A stretch of 64,000 nt of DNA from an uncultured Bacilli bacterium (GTDB taxonomy: Bacteria > Bacillota_I > Bacilli_A > RF39 > UBA660): the NCBI GenBank assembly GCA_934101865.1, contig CAKOSA010000001.1:1-64000 (forward strand), read 5' to 3'. Below are positions 46,734 through 53,813 of the stretch, in pieces (within the stretch, counting starts at the first letter, position 1; each line of letters starts with the position of its first letter). Below the pieces are notes generated by a model, which was not told the origin of the DNA, made no database searches, and saw nothing but the letters and a program-made list of their open reading frames with translations. A program made the translations under genes and the position numbers.

Positions 46734-47623
46734 AACGTGAATTTAATGATGTAATAAAAGGTCTAAAAAAGAGTATTACTCCAACTGATTTTTTTGTAGA
46801 TTATCCTAAGGTATATTTAAATATAAAAGATTATGAAAGACATTTAAATTTATTAAATAGTTTAATTGGTAAAGAAAATATTGAAGAAGAATTTATTGAT
46901 TTAATATCCGAATATCCAGAAATAATGAAATCAATTCCAATTCTTTTAGCAACCCACGAAACAAAATTTGATATTGTAAATGTTCCAACAATGACAATAC
47001 TTGACAATATAAAAAATAGAAATTTTAATATTATAGATGAACAATATATATGCTATGATTTTATTCAATTAAATCATCCTATTGAAGATTATGCTGAATT
47101 CTTAAAAAAGAGTGGTTTATTAGAATTGCTAAAAGATAAAAAGATTAAAAGCCTTGTTGATTATGCAATAGGAATAGAAGTAGGTATGGATACTAATGCT
47201 AGAAAATCTAGGTCTGGAAAAATAATGGAAACAATAGTTGAAGAATATATTAAACTTTTAGATATTCAATATAATTGTCAAATGAAAAGTGCAAATATAG
47301 ATAAGAAATATGGAACCAATTTATGTTCAATAGGTAAAGCAACTAAAAAGTTTGATTTTGTTTATAAAAGTAAAACTGATGGAAAAATAATAGTTATGGA
47401 AGTTAATTATTATGGAAAGCAAGGATCAAAACCAAATGAAACTGCAAAAAGCTATATTGAATTAAACAATAAAATAAAAGCAATTGATAATGTGAAATTT
47501 GTTTGGATAACTGACGGAAGAGGGTGGTTACCATCTAAAACCAATTTAGAAGATGCTTATGATGAAATTGAATATTTATATACGCTTGAGGATTTAGAAA
47601 AAGGCATTTTAGAAAAAATATAA
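46730..47623 (+). CDS. Type II restriction endonuclease, DpnII-like (GATC)
   Basis: A 297-aa endonuclease of the DpnII/MboI group. The N-terminal part FVDYPKVYLNIKDYERHLN is followed by the catalytic core KKFDFVYKSKTDGKIIVMEVNYY, with Asp near 209 and Glu-x-Asn near 224 as PD-(D/E)xK-type residues, and KFVWITDGRGW near 266. It should cut unmethylated GATC. Overlap of 4 nt with the second methylase completes the dpnM-dpnA-dpnB order. Confidence 0.9.
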   Translation: MKREFNDVIKGLKKSITPTDFFVDYPKVYLNIKDYERHLNLLNSLIGKENIEEEFIDLISEYPEIMKSIPILLATHETKFDIVNVPTMTILDNIKNRNFNIIDEQYICYDFIQLNHPIEDYAEFLKKSGLLELLKDKKIKSLVDYAIGIEVGMDTNARKSRSGKIMETIVEEYIKLLDIQYNCQMKSANIDKKYGTNLCSIGKATKKFDFVYKSKTDGKIIVMEVNYYGKQGSKPNETAKSYIELNNKIKAIDNVKFVWITDGRGWLPSKTNLEDAYDEIEYLYTLEDLEKGILEKI

Positions 47624-47631
47624 AACTAACC

Positions 47632-47664
47632 AAAGAACCAAGCCAAAAAGCTTAGTTCTTTTTA
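47632..47664 (+). repeat. 33-bp direct repeat, right copy (terminator of restriction cassette)
   Basis: Exact copy of 44965-44997, placed 9 nt after the nuclease stop. Acts as terminator of the cassette. One recombination event between the copies would remove about 2.67 kb and leave one terminator after the ABC operon. Confidence 0.9.
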
Positions 47665-47702
47665 TTATTCCCAAATCATAAACTTAATCAAGGAGTGATA
47701 CA

Positions 47703-48893
47703 ATGAAAGTCATAATAGATCCCGCTAGGGGAGGAAACGATACCGGAGTAAGTGGGGGAGGAATAACCGAAAAAGATTGGAACCTCACCATATCAAAATA
47801 CATCTACAATATCCTCAAAAATAATGGCATCGAAGCCTACCTAACTCGAACTGAGGATATCGATATTCCTGAAGCCGAGCGGGCTACTAAAATAAAAAAC
47901 TACGCCGCCTCATCAAACGATATCATCGTTATATCCAATCGCCTAAATGAAGGTAAAGACGATGGAGCCGAAATCATCTATCCATTAAGAAGTACTGATA
48001 ACCTCGCCAAAGCCCTTGCCACCGCCCTCGAAAATACAGGTCAAAACGTAAACAAATACTATCAACGACGCCTCCCATCCGATCTTGCCTCCGACTACGA
48101 CTACATAATAAGAAACACCTCTCCCTACGAAACCCTCATCATAAACTACGGCTATGTCGATAGCCCTGAGGACGATGTAACCCAGTTAAAAAACTATCAA
48201 CGCTTAGGTGACGCCATTGCAAGTGCTATCATATCTCGCGTGTCTTCTAGCGGTACTTACACCGTAAAAACCGGCGATACCCTTTACAGTATTGCCAAGA
48301 AATATAACGTCTCCGTAAACGCTCTCAAAACCCTAAACAACCTCTCCACAAATACCCTTAGAGTAGGCCAAAAACTAAAAATCCCCGCCCAAGAAACCAC
48401 AACCCCTTCTGCTCCTACCACTCCAAGTACAAATACCTATACCGTAAAAAGAGGCGATACTCTCTATGGGATAGCCCGTGATAATAACACCACTGTCGAT
48501 ACCCTCAAAAGCCTCAATAACCTCACCACCACTAACCTAAGTATAGGCCAAACTATAAAACTACCAACTTCCTCCTCATCACCTTCCGGCACCCCCAATA
48601 CCCTAACATACACCATAAAAAAAGGCGACACTCTCTACGGCATAGCCACCAAATATAATACCACCATCTCCGCCATCAAATCCCTAAACAATCTTGACAC
48701 CAACACCCTAACCATTGGCAAAACCCTCAAAATCCCCACCACCACTTCCTACACAACCTATACCGTGAAAAAAGGCGATAACCTCTATACCATAGCCCGT
48801 AAATATAACACCACCGTAAACAATCTCGTTAACCTAAACAACCTCAAAACCACCACCCTCTCTATCGGTCAAACCCTCAAAGTCCCCCTCTAA
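47703..48893 (+). CDS. Amidase_3-like protein with four LysM repeats, catalytic residues lost
   Basis: A 396-aa protein: Amidase_3-like fold (1-180) then four LysM domains (about 185-228, 245-288, 302-345, 352-396; each TYTVKxGDTLYxIA). The enzyme site is altered: DPARGG with Arg9 for the zinc His, ISNRLN with Arg80 for the second His, and IINYGY with Asn148 for catalytic Glu; only Glu23 remains. No signal peptide or span is visible. It probably binds peptidoglycan or chitin-like glycans without cutting. The DNA is C-rich on the coding strand. SD AAGGAGTGAT. Confidence 0.88.
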   Translation: MKVIIDPARGGNDTGVSGGGITEKDWNLTISKYIYNILKNNGIEAYLTRTEDIDIPEAERATKIKNYAASSNDIIVISNRLNEGKDDGAEIIYPLRSTDNLAKALATALENTGQNVNKYYQRRLPSDLASDYDYIIRNTSPYETLIINYGYVDSPEDDVTQLKNYQRLGDAIASAIISRVSSSGTYTVKTGDTLYSIAKKYNVSVNALKTLNNLSTNTLRVGQKLKIPAQETTTPSAPTTPSTNTYTVKRGDTLYGIARDNNTTVDTLKSLNNLTTTNLSIGQTIKLPTSSSSPSGTPNTLTYTIKKGDTLYGIATKYNTTISAIKSLNNLDTNTLTIGKTLKIPTTTSYTTYTVKKGDNLYTIARKYNTTVNNLVNLNNLKTTTLSIGQTLKVPL

Positions 48894-48901
48894 TATCTAA
48901 A

Positions 48902-48920
48902 TTTGACAACTTTTGTCGAA
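48902..48920. promoter_or_regulatory. Palindrome before small gene
   Basis: TTTGACAACTTTTGTCGAA contains GACAA-CTT-TTGTC, a perfect 5-bp inverted repeat with flanking pairs, directly upstream of the small gene promoter. Possible operator. Confidence 0.4.
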
Positions 48921-48924
48921 TGAC

Positions 48925-48952
48925 TTGCACAATAAAAAAAATATGCTATTAT
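48925..48952 (+). promoter_or_regulatory. Promoter of 31-aa gene
   Basis: TTGCAC (48925-48930), 16 bp, TATTAT (48947-48952) with TGC upstream. Confidence 0.6.
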
Positions 48953-48971
48953 ATACTTAGGAGGAATAAAT

Positions 48972-49067
48972 ATGCCAAGATATATCCTAGCCTTAGATAT
49001 CTTTGATGACATGCTAAACGACTTAAAAGACATCAAAATAAATACCTATCTAATAAAAGAAAAATAG
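48972..49067 (+). CDS. 31-aa small protein
   Basis: Starts MPRYILALDIFDDM and ends INTYLIKEK, 31 residues. It has a full set of signals: own promoter, TAGGAGG 5-12 nt upstream and a TAG stop. Amphipathic, acidic middle, no clear span. It stands alone between the LysM protein and surface protein B. No family recognised; too short for domain inference. Confidence 0.55.
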   Translation: MPRYILALDIFDDMLNDLKDIKINTYLIKEK

Positions 49068-49077
49068 ACTAAACCCC

Positions 49078-49106
49078 TTGCAAATACCCCCATTATATGA
49101 TAAAAT
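49078..49106 (+). promoter_or_regulatory. Promoter of surface protein B
   Basis: TTGCAA (49078-49083), 17 bp, TAAAAT (49101-49106) with TGA upstream. Confidence 0.7.
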
Positions 49107-49136
49107 TTACTTATATTAAAGTAAGAGGTGAATATA

Positions 49137-50660
49137 GTGGACACTACCAATAATAAAAGAAAACTAATCCTATCCCTAGTCCTACTAACATCAGTAGTAC
49201 TACTAGGAACCTTTGCTTGGTACGTATGGTCAAGTAAAGAAAATACCAGTATGAACGTAACAATTGGGGAACTAGCCGATGTAACCTTTAAAACCGGAAC
49301 CGATATAAATATAACCAATCTATCCCCAAGTTTTAACTATGATGACGGAGCCCTAACCGAGTTCTCCATAAAGAAAAAGAAAGACCTAACTACGGAACTA
49401 AATACTAACATATATCTAGATATCACTTCCATATCCGATAGCCTAAAATCATCAGCCTTCAAATATGAATTACTAAGTAGTAGTGACGGTAATACATATA
49501 ATAGTGTAGCTAGTGGTAACTTCCAAGACGCATCCGTAGGTAAATTAAATATATTAACCGATACCCCCCTAGCTGATAACAGAACCTATTATAAACTATA
49601 TATCTGGATAGATGGTAATGAAGAAAATGATACATCTATGCAATCCAGTAGTATGAAAGGGGTATTAAATGTAAATGTATCTACACCTCCGGTTAATGCC
49701 ATAACCCTAGTTGAGGGGTTAGACGATGGTACCACAGGGGATAGTGGAAGTGGAGTATATAAGGTAGAACACGACGCTATTGCGAGTGGTAATAGTGCTA
49801 CGGGTAATGAAATAAAAGCTACTACTGATTATAGATATTATGGTGCTAATGCTAATAACTATATATGCTTAGATATGGAAGGACAGAGTACTTGTCCAGA
49901 TAGAGGCTTATTTAGGATAATAGGAAGTATTTACGAAGAAAATGCTGGTACTAATTTAATTAAGGTAATAAAGGCCACACCCTTAACAGATGGAACAACT
50001 AGTACATTTAGTTGGGATTATACTTCAAGTGGCACTTATAAAAATATATGGTCTAGTACCACTAGTGGAACGAGTAGTGGGGCCACACTAATGCAATTAT
50101 TAAATGGTATATATTTAACCAGAGGCTCAGGTAGTTACTATAATGGTAGTACAACAGCAACAACAATTGATTTTAGTAATACAGGATTAACAGATGTTGC
50201 TCAAAGTTTAATGAATACTGGTAAAAGTAATAATGGATTAAGTAAATATTATTTAGGGGGATATTCAGATACAAGCTTAAAAACTGATGCCATATATTTA
50301 GCAGAAAGAGGCAAGGCAACTAGTAGTGGTAATGCCTTATACTGGGATGGAAAAGTAGGCTTAATGTATCCAAGTGATTATGGGTATGCAGCGGGAAATG
50401 ATTGTGTTACTAATACAGCTCCTTATGATTATAATGGTGGATGTCGCGATAAAGATTGGTTATATAGAAGTAATAGTTATGAGTGGACACTTACGCCATA
50501 CGCCTCTGTCACGTTTGGCGTGTGGCTCGTGTACAATGGTCACGCGGGCTACGACCGTTCGAGCGGTCCGATCGGTTCCCGCCCCACCTTCTATCTCAAA
50601 TCTAACATCTCTGTAACAGGCGGAACAGGCACCTCTTCTGATCCCTATACAGTGGAATAA
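49137..50660 (+). CDS. Surface protein B: paralogue of protein A with hypervariable lectin-like C-terminus
   Basis: A 507-aa exported protein: hydrophobic leader ILSLVLLTSVVLLGTFAWYVW like SipW-type signals, beta-rich part, the shared core (DDGTTGDSGSGVYKV, RYYGANANNYICLDMEG, GLMYPSDYGYAAGN, KDWLYRS) and a DUF6273/C-type-lectin-like end (EWTLTPYASVTFGVWLVYN, then RPTFYLKSNISVTGG). Codons 50499-50597 include 33 in a row without A at the third position, about 60% GC, in a strongly AT-rich genome. This matches adenine-directed diversification seen in retroelement targets. GTG 49137 is used because AGAGGTG ends 6 nt upstream. Confidence 0.75.
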   Translation: MDTTNNKRKLILSLVLLTSVVLLGTFAWYVWSSKENTSMNVTIGELADVTFKTGTDINITNLSPSFNYDDGALTEFSIKKKKDLTTELNTNIYLDITSISDSLKSSAFKYELLSSSDGNTYNSVASGNFQDASVGKLNILTDTPLADNRTYYKLYIWIDGNEENDTSMQSSSMKGVLNVNVSTPPVNAITLVEGLDDGTTGDSGSGVYKVEHDAIASGNSATGNEIKATTDYRYYGANANNYICLDMEGQSTCPDRGLFRIIGSIYEENAGTNLIKVIKATPLTDGTTSTFSWDYTSSGTYKNIWSSTTSGTSSGATLMQLLNGIYLTRGSGSYYNGSTTATTIDFSNTGLTDVAQSLMNTGKSNNGLSKYYLGGYSDTSLKTDAIYLAERGKATSSGNALYWDGKVGLMYPSDYGYAAGNDCVTNTAPYDYNGGCRDKDWLYRSNSYEWTLTPYASVTFGVWLVYNGHAGYDRSSGPIGSRPTFYLKSNISVTGGTGTSSDPYTVE

Positions 50661-50683
50661 AATTAAAACAATAATATATATAT

Positions 50684-50707
50684 CTACCCCCTAGTAGGGT
50701 AGTTTTT
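50684..50707 (+). terminator. Terminator of surface protein B
   Basis: CTACCC (50684-50689) pairs with GGGTAG (50697-50702), T-run follows. Confidence 0.8.
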
Positions 50708-50750
50708 CTTTACAAACTATAAAAAAATATAAAAAATATTAATTTATATA

Positions 50751-50779
50751 TTGCCAACTTTAAATAACTATTATATAAT
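50751..50779 (+). promoter_or_regulatory. Promoter of the CPWC lipoprotein
   Basis: TTGCCA (50751-50756), 17 bp, TATAAT (50774-50779). Confidence 0.65.
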
Positions 50780-50813
50780 AACATTTAGTAAGTATAAAGA
50801 AAGAGGTAGTATA

Positions 50814-51500
50814 ATGAAGAAAGCAGTAACAATAACCCTAGTAATAATAATGGTATTACTAATAAGTGGATGTATAAAGAAAAATGAATTAACCGACGGA
50901 GAGAAGTTTAAAGAAGAGTATGAAGTATATAACGGAAAATCAATTGATAGTGGTACTTATCTAACCCTAGATATAAAAGAAGATAATATCATAAAATACT
51001 CAAATCTAAAAGAAGTAAACCAAATCCTAGATAACGGAACAGGCGTAATATACTTAGGATTTCCCAAATGCCCTTGGTGTAGGAATGCCGTAAAAGAACT
51101 ATTAGATGCATCAAGCTCTACTTCCCTAGATAAAATATACTACGTAGATATGCAAAATGAAAGAGATACAATGAAGCTAGATGCAAACGGTAATATAGTA
51201 ACAACTAATAAAGCAAGTAATGAATACTATAAACTAGTAGATAAACTAAAAGATATATTAGATGACTATATAATATATGATACAGAAAATAATGAACACA
51301 ATACCGGAACTAAAAGAGTATATGTTCCCCTTGTCCTCTTCGTAAGAGACGGTGAACTAGTAGGATACCACCAAAATACCGTGGAAAGCCAAACCGATCC
51401 TTACGTAGAACTAAATGAAGAACAATCTAAGGAACTATATAATATATATCAAACTAATATACATAAAGTGTTAAAGGATATGTGTGATGATAAATGTTAA
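50814..51500 (+). CDS. Thioredoxin-like lipoprotein with CPWC motif
   Basis: A 228-aa lipoprotein: signal peptide with lipobox LISGC (Cys20). The outside domain has a thioredoxin-like order with GVIYLGFPKCPWCRNAV (active Cys85-Pro-Trp-Cys88) and YVPLVLFVRDGELVGYH with the Pro before the strand. Resembles bacteriocin-accessory/PedC-like thiol proteins. Likely disulfide exchange on secreted proteins, perhaps the Cys-containing surface protein B encoded upstream; inferred. ATG 50814 with AAGAGGTAG; an upstream in-frame TTG is less likely. Confidence 0.82.
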   Translation: MKKAVTITLVIIMVLLISGCIKKNELTDGEKFKEEYEVYNGKSIDSGTYLTLDIKEDNIIKYSNLKEVNQILDNGTGVIYLGFPKCPWCRNAVKELLDASSSTSLDKIYYVDMQNERDTMKLDANGNIVTTNKASNEYYKLVDKLKDILDDYIIYDTENNEHNTGTKRVYVPLVLFVRDGELVGYHQNTVESQTDPYVELNEEQSKELYNIYQTNIHKVLKDMCDDKC

Positions 51501-51715
51501 AGAAACCCCGAAATGAAGATTTAATAAATGTCTTTGAAAGAAGATGGAAAGCAAACCATAATAACGATTTAAAAGACGCTAAACAAAGACAAGAAGAATT
51601 TAATAAGAAGATGTATGGTGAAAGACCCAAGTATAAACCCTTAACAAATGAAGAAAAGTTAAGAGAAATGAATAAAAATATTGAAAATCTAAGACGAAAT
51701 AATCGTCCTTTCTAA
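51494..51715 (+). CDS. Small charged helical protein
   Basis: Unrecognised 73-aa protein, rich in Asn, Lys, Arg and Glu, predicted mostly helical (DLINVFERRW, NEEKLREMNKNIENLRR), no Cys or span. Starts 6 nt before the lipoprotein stop and lies 15 nt before rnhB, so it is in that operon. A weak SD (GATGATAA) suggests coupling to the gene upstream. Confidence 0.6.
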   Translation: MLKKPRNEDLINVFERRWKANHNNDLKDAKQRQEEFNKKMYGERPKYKPLTNEEKLREMNKNIENLRRNNRPF

Positions 51716-51730
51716 GGAGGAAGTAACACT

Positions 51731-52351
51731 ATGAATATAGATTTATACCAGTATGAAAAAGAATTATGGAATAAGAATATAAACTTAGTAGGAGGTATAG
51801 ATGAAGTAGGAAGAGGACCCCTAATAGGACCCGTGGTAGCAGCTTGTGTAATATTACCAAAGGACTTTGTATTAGAAGGACTTACGGATTCAAAAAAATT
51901 ATCCGAGAAGAAAAGAGAAAAGTTCTATGATGTAATTATGGATAAAGCCATAGCGGTAGGAATAGGGCAAGCTAGTGAAAAAGTAATTGATGAAATAAAT
52001 ATCTATGAGGCAACTAAGGTAGCAATGAAAGAAGCGGTTCAAAACTGTAAAATAAAGCCTGAACATATCCTCGTTGATGCAATGCCCCTCTCCCTAGATG
52101 TTCCAACTACTTCGATAATAAAAGGCGATGCCAAGTCTATAACTATTGCCGCTGCCTCCGTAATTGCCAAAGTAACAAGGGACCGAATGCTCGTTGAACT
52201 AGATAAAAAGTACCCAATGTATGACTTGAAGCACAACAAAGGGTATGGTACAAAAAAGCATATTGAGGCCCTACGGGAGTATGGAATAACAAAATACCAT
52301 CGATTAAGCTTTGCCCCCGTTAAAGAGAATAGTTCTAAAATATTACCTTAA
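51731..52351 (+). CDS. rnhB: Ribonuclease HII
   Basis: Cuts RNA in RNA-DNA hybrids and at single ribonucleotides, 206 aa. GGIDEVGRGPLIGPVVAACV holds the first acidic pair, LVDAMPL the third Asp, and AAASVIAKVTRDRMLVELD near residue 140 the fourth. KHNKGYGTKKHIEAL and HRLSFAPV are family blocks. SD TAAGGAGGA. Confidence 0.95.
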   Translation: MNIDLYQYEKELWNKNINLVGGIDEVGRGPLIGPVVAACVILPKDFVLEGLTDSKKLSEKKREKFYDVIMDKAIAVGIGQASEKVIDEINIYEATKVAMKEAVQNCKIKPEHILVDAMPLSLDVPTTSIIKGDAKSITIAAASVIAKVTRDRMLVELDKKYPMYDLKHNKGYGTKKHIEALREYGITKYHRLSFAPVKENSSKILP

Positions 52352-52462
52352 TACTTATCTATATATAATATAGATACCCCCAAAATGTTACATAACACTT
52401 GGTAGTAAATGATTATTTTATGTAACCACCCCTAATCTAATTCCAAAGAACGTGAAGCGTAT

Positions 52463-52517
52463 AGTTTTAAAAAAAGTTTTGCAAGAAAAAGTAACCTTGC
52501 AAAACTTTTTTAAAACT
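52463..52517. terminator. Bidirectional terminator between rnhB and lexA
   Basis: AGTTTT-A7-GTTTTGCAAG (52463-52485) pairs with CTTGCAAAACT6AAAACT (52496-52517) with one bulge and a 10-nt loop. T-tracts on both strands; overlaps the last lexA codons. Confidence 0.8.
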
Positions 52518-53136
52518 TTCTATATAATCCCACAACCTTACCAACAATAACCGCCTTTTTAACAATAATCGGGTCATATTCAGGGTTATCAGTTTGAAGC
52601 CTATCAAAACCTCTCTCATTAAATAATCTTTTAATTGTCGGCAAATTGTTCTTATCTAGGGCAACTACCATATCGCCGTCCTTAGCCTTTTCACATTTTT
52701 TAACAATAACAATATCACCACTCAGAATGCCACTACCAACCATATCATCATTAATTTTCTGCATAGCATATACATCAACATCTTCATCCGCTAAATACGT
52801 TGGAATAGAGAAAATCTCATTTGGTGTATCAAGTTCAAGTAAGTAATTGCCATTACCCTCCTTAATTAAAGGAACATTAACAACCTCATCACTCTTTGTA
52901 TCATATTCATTAGGAACCAAAAGTTCAATCGCCTTATTACCATAAGGATTTCTCTTAACATATCCCTTTTCAACAAGCCCCTTCAAATGAACGTGTATTG
53001 TCGCCGGAGAGTTTATACCAATAATTTCCCCAATCTGTCTTACAGAAGGTGGATATTTGTTCTCCGCATAAAACTTCTTGATAACGGTAAGTACCTCTTT
53101 CTGTTTTTTTGTAAGTCCTATCGATTTTGTTCGCAT
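52510..53136 (-). CDS. lexA: LexA-like repressor lacking autocleavage residues
   Basis: A 208-aa LexA-family protein. The N-terminal winged helix (LTKKQKEVLTVIKKFYAE, PPSVRQIGEIIG, TIHVHLKGLVEKGY) and the S24-like C-terminal fold (GILSGDIVIVKKC, TIKRLF) are present. The catalytic Ser of GDSM is replaced: KINDDM, so Asp131. The Ala-Gly cleavage site is also absent (VPLIKEGNGNYLL). Lys169 remains. It may therefore repress without RecA-stimulated self-cutting. ATG 53136 has GGGAGG; a longer start exists. Own promoter with a palindrome on the -35. Confidence 0.88.
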   Translation of the reverse strand: MRTKSIGLTKKQKEVLTVIKKFYAENKYPPSVRQIGEIIGINSPATIHVHLKGLVEKGYVKRNPYGNKAIELLVPNEYDTKSDEVVNVPLIKEGNGNYLLELDTPNEIFSIPTYLADEDVDVYAMQKINDDMVGSGILSGDIVIVKKCEKAKDGDMVVALDKNNLPTIKRLFNERGFDRLQTDNPEYDPIIVKKAVIVGKVVGLYRKF

Positions 53137-53171
53137 TAAAAATACCTCCCTAATTTTTTTCATTTGCTAAT

Positions 53172-53202
53172 ATAATAGCACATTTCTTTTGGTTTGTCAA
53201 AC
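53172..53202 (-). promoter_or_regulatory. lexA promoter with overlapping palindrome
   Basis: On the - strand TTGACA (53195-53200), 17 bp, TATTAT (53172-53177) with TGC. The perfect palindrome GTTTGACAAAC (53192-53202) covers the -35 box and could be the self-binding site. The Bacillus SOS box CGAACN4GTTCG is not seen. Confidence 0.65.
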
Positions 53203-53490
53203 AAATGTTAAAGATTTATTAAAAGTTTTTTTCTTTCTTACTCATATTATCTAAGTATTGCCATACTTTTCCAAAAGTGCCCATAAATTAAGGGTTTTAA
53301 AGTCCCAAAAATATGCTGGAAATATGCTGGAATTATGCAGATTTTCAAAAATTGTTGATCTCGCATTGCAGATTTTCAAAAACTGCAAGTCCAAACCAGC
53401 AGAAATTCAAAAATTGCACCATCACCCAAAGCAAGGCCAAATAAACGAGCCCGCATCCTATCACAAAAAAAATCAAAAAATTTAGTTACC
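53203..53490. other. Non-coding stretch downstream of lexA promoter
   Basis: No convincing gene. It has short doublets such as ATATGCTGGAA (near 53311 and 53322) and CAGATTTTCAAAAA (53338 and 53369). A 75-codon open frame at 53258-53485 lacks a ribosome site and has poor coding character. Composition is richer in GC than other intergenic DNA. Confidence 0.4.
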
Positions 53491-53692
53491 TCTCAAAGTA
53501 ATGGACACTAATAAAATCAGTAAATATTATTCTCAAAGTAATGGAAATAGATATTCTCAAAGCAACGGAAACTATTTTTTCAAAGTGTCCATTACACTGA
53601 TAATTAAGATGTTCCAAATGTTTTTTTATTTAGGCGTATTCTCAAAGTAATGGAAACTATTTTTTAAAGTGTTCATTACCCTGAGAATTAAG
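53491..53692. repeat. Cluster of 18-20 bp direct and inverted repeats
   Basis: Four copies of TTCTCAAAGTAATGGA-like units start at 53491, 53530, 53554 and 53639; the last two head 54-55-bp units that end in AGTG(T/T)(C/T)CATTAC and (A/G)ATTAAG, so each is an imperfect palindrome (53554-53608, 53639-53692). Multiple terminal repeats of this kind occur at ends of IS21-like elements, but no transposase is near; a regulatory role for the following gene is also possible. Confidence 0.7.
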
Positions 53693-53718
53693 AAAATCAA
53701 AAAATTATCAAAAAATGG

Positions 53719-53747
53719 TTGACATATAAAAAGTAATAAGTTATAAT
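53719..53747 (+). promoter_or_regulatory. Consensus promoter of AbiEi-like gene
   Basis: TTGACA (53719-53724), 17 bp, TATAAT (53742-53747): full consensus. Confidence 0.85.
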
Positions 53748-53769
53748 GTTAGCAGTCACTGAAAAAGCA

Positions 53770-53794
53770 GTTATAATTAACGTATTGTTATAAC
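53770..53794. promoter_or_regulatory. Operator-like inverted repeat before AbiEi-like gene
   Basis: GTTATAA (53770-53776) and TTATAAC (53788-53794) are inverted around 11 bp. GTTATAAT also occurs across the -10 box (53740-53747). AbiEi antitoxins repress their own promoters through inverted repeats, so this is a reasonable site. Confidence 0.5.
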
Positions 53795-53813
53795 AAAAAA
53801 AGGAGGAAAACGT

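Noticed and set aside
53258..53485. 75-codon open frame after lexA promoter
   Set aside because: No ribosome site, low-quality coding composition with local repeats and no family resemblance.
53491..53692. CRISPR array
   Set aside because: Repeat units are imperfect, irregularly spaced, partly inverted and without unique spacers or cas genes.
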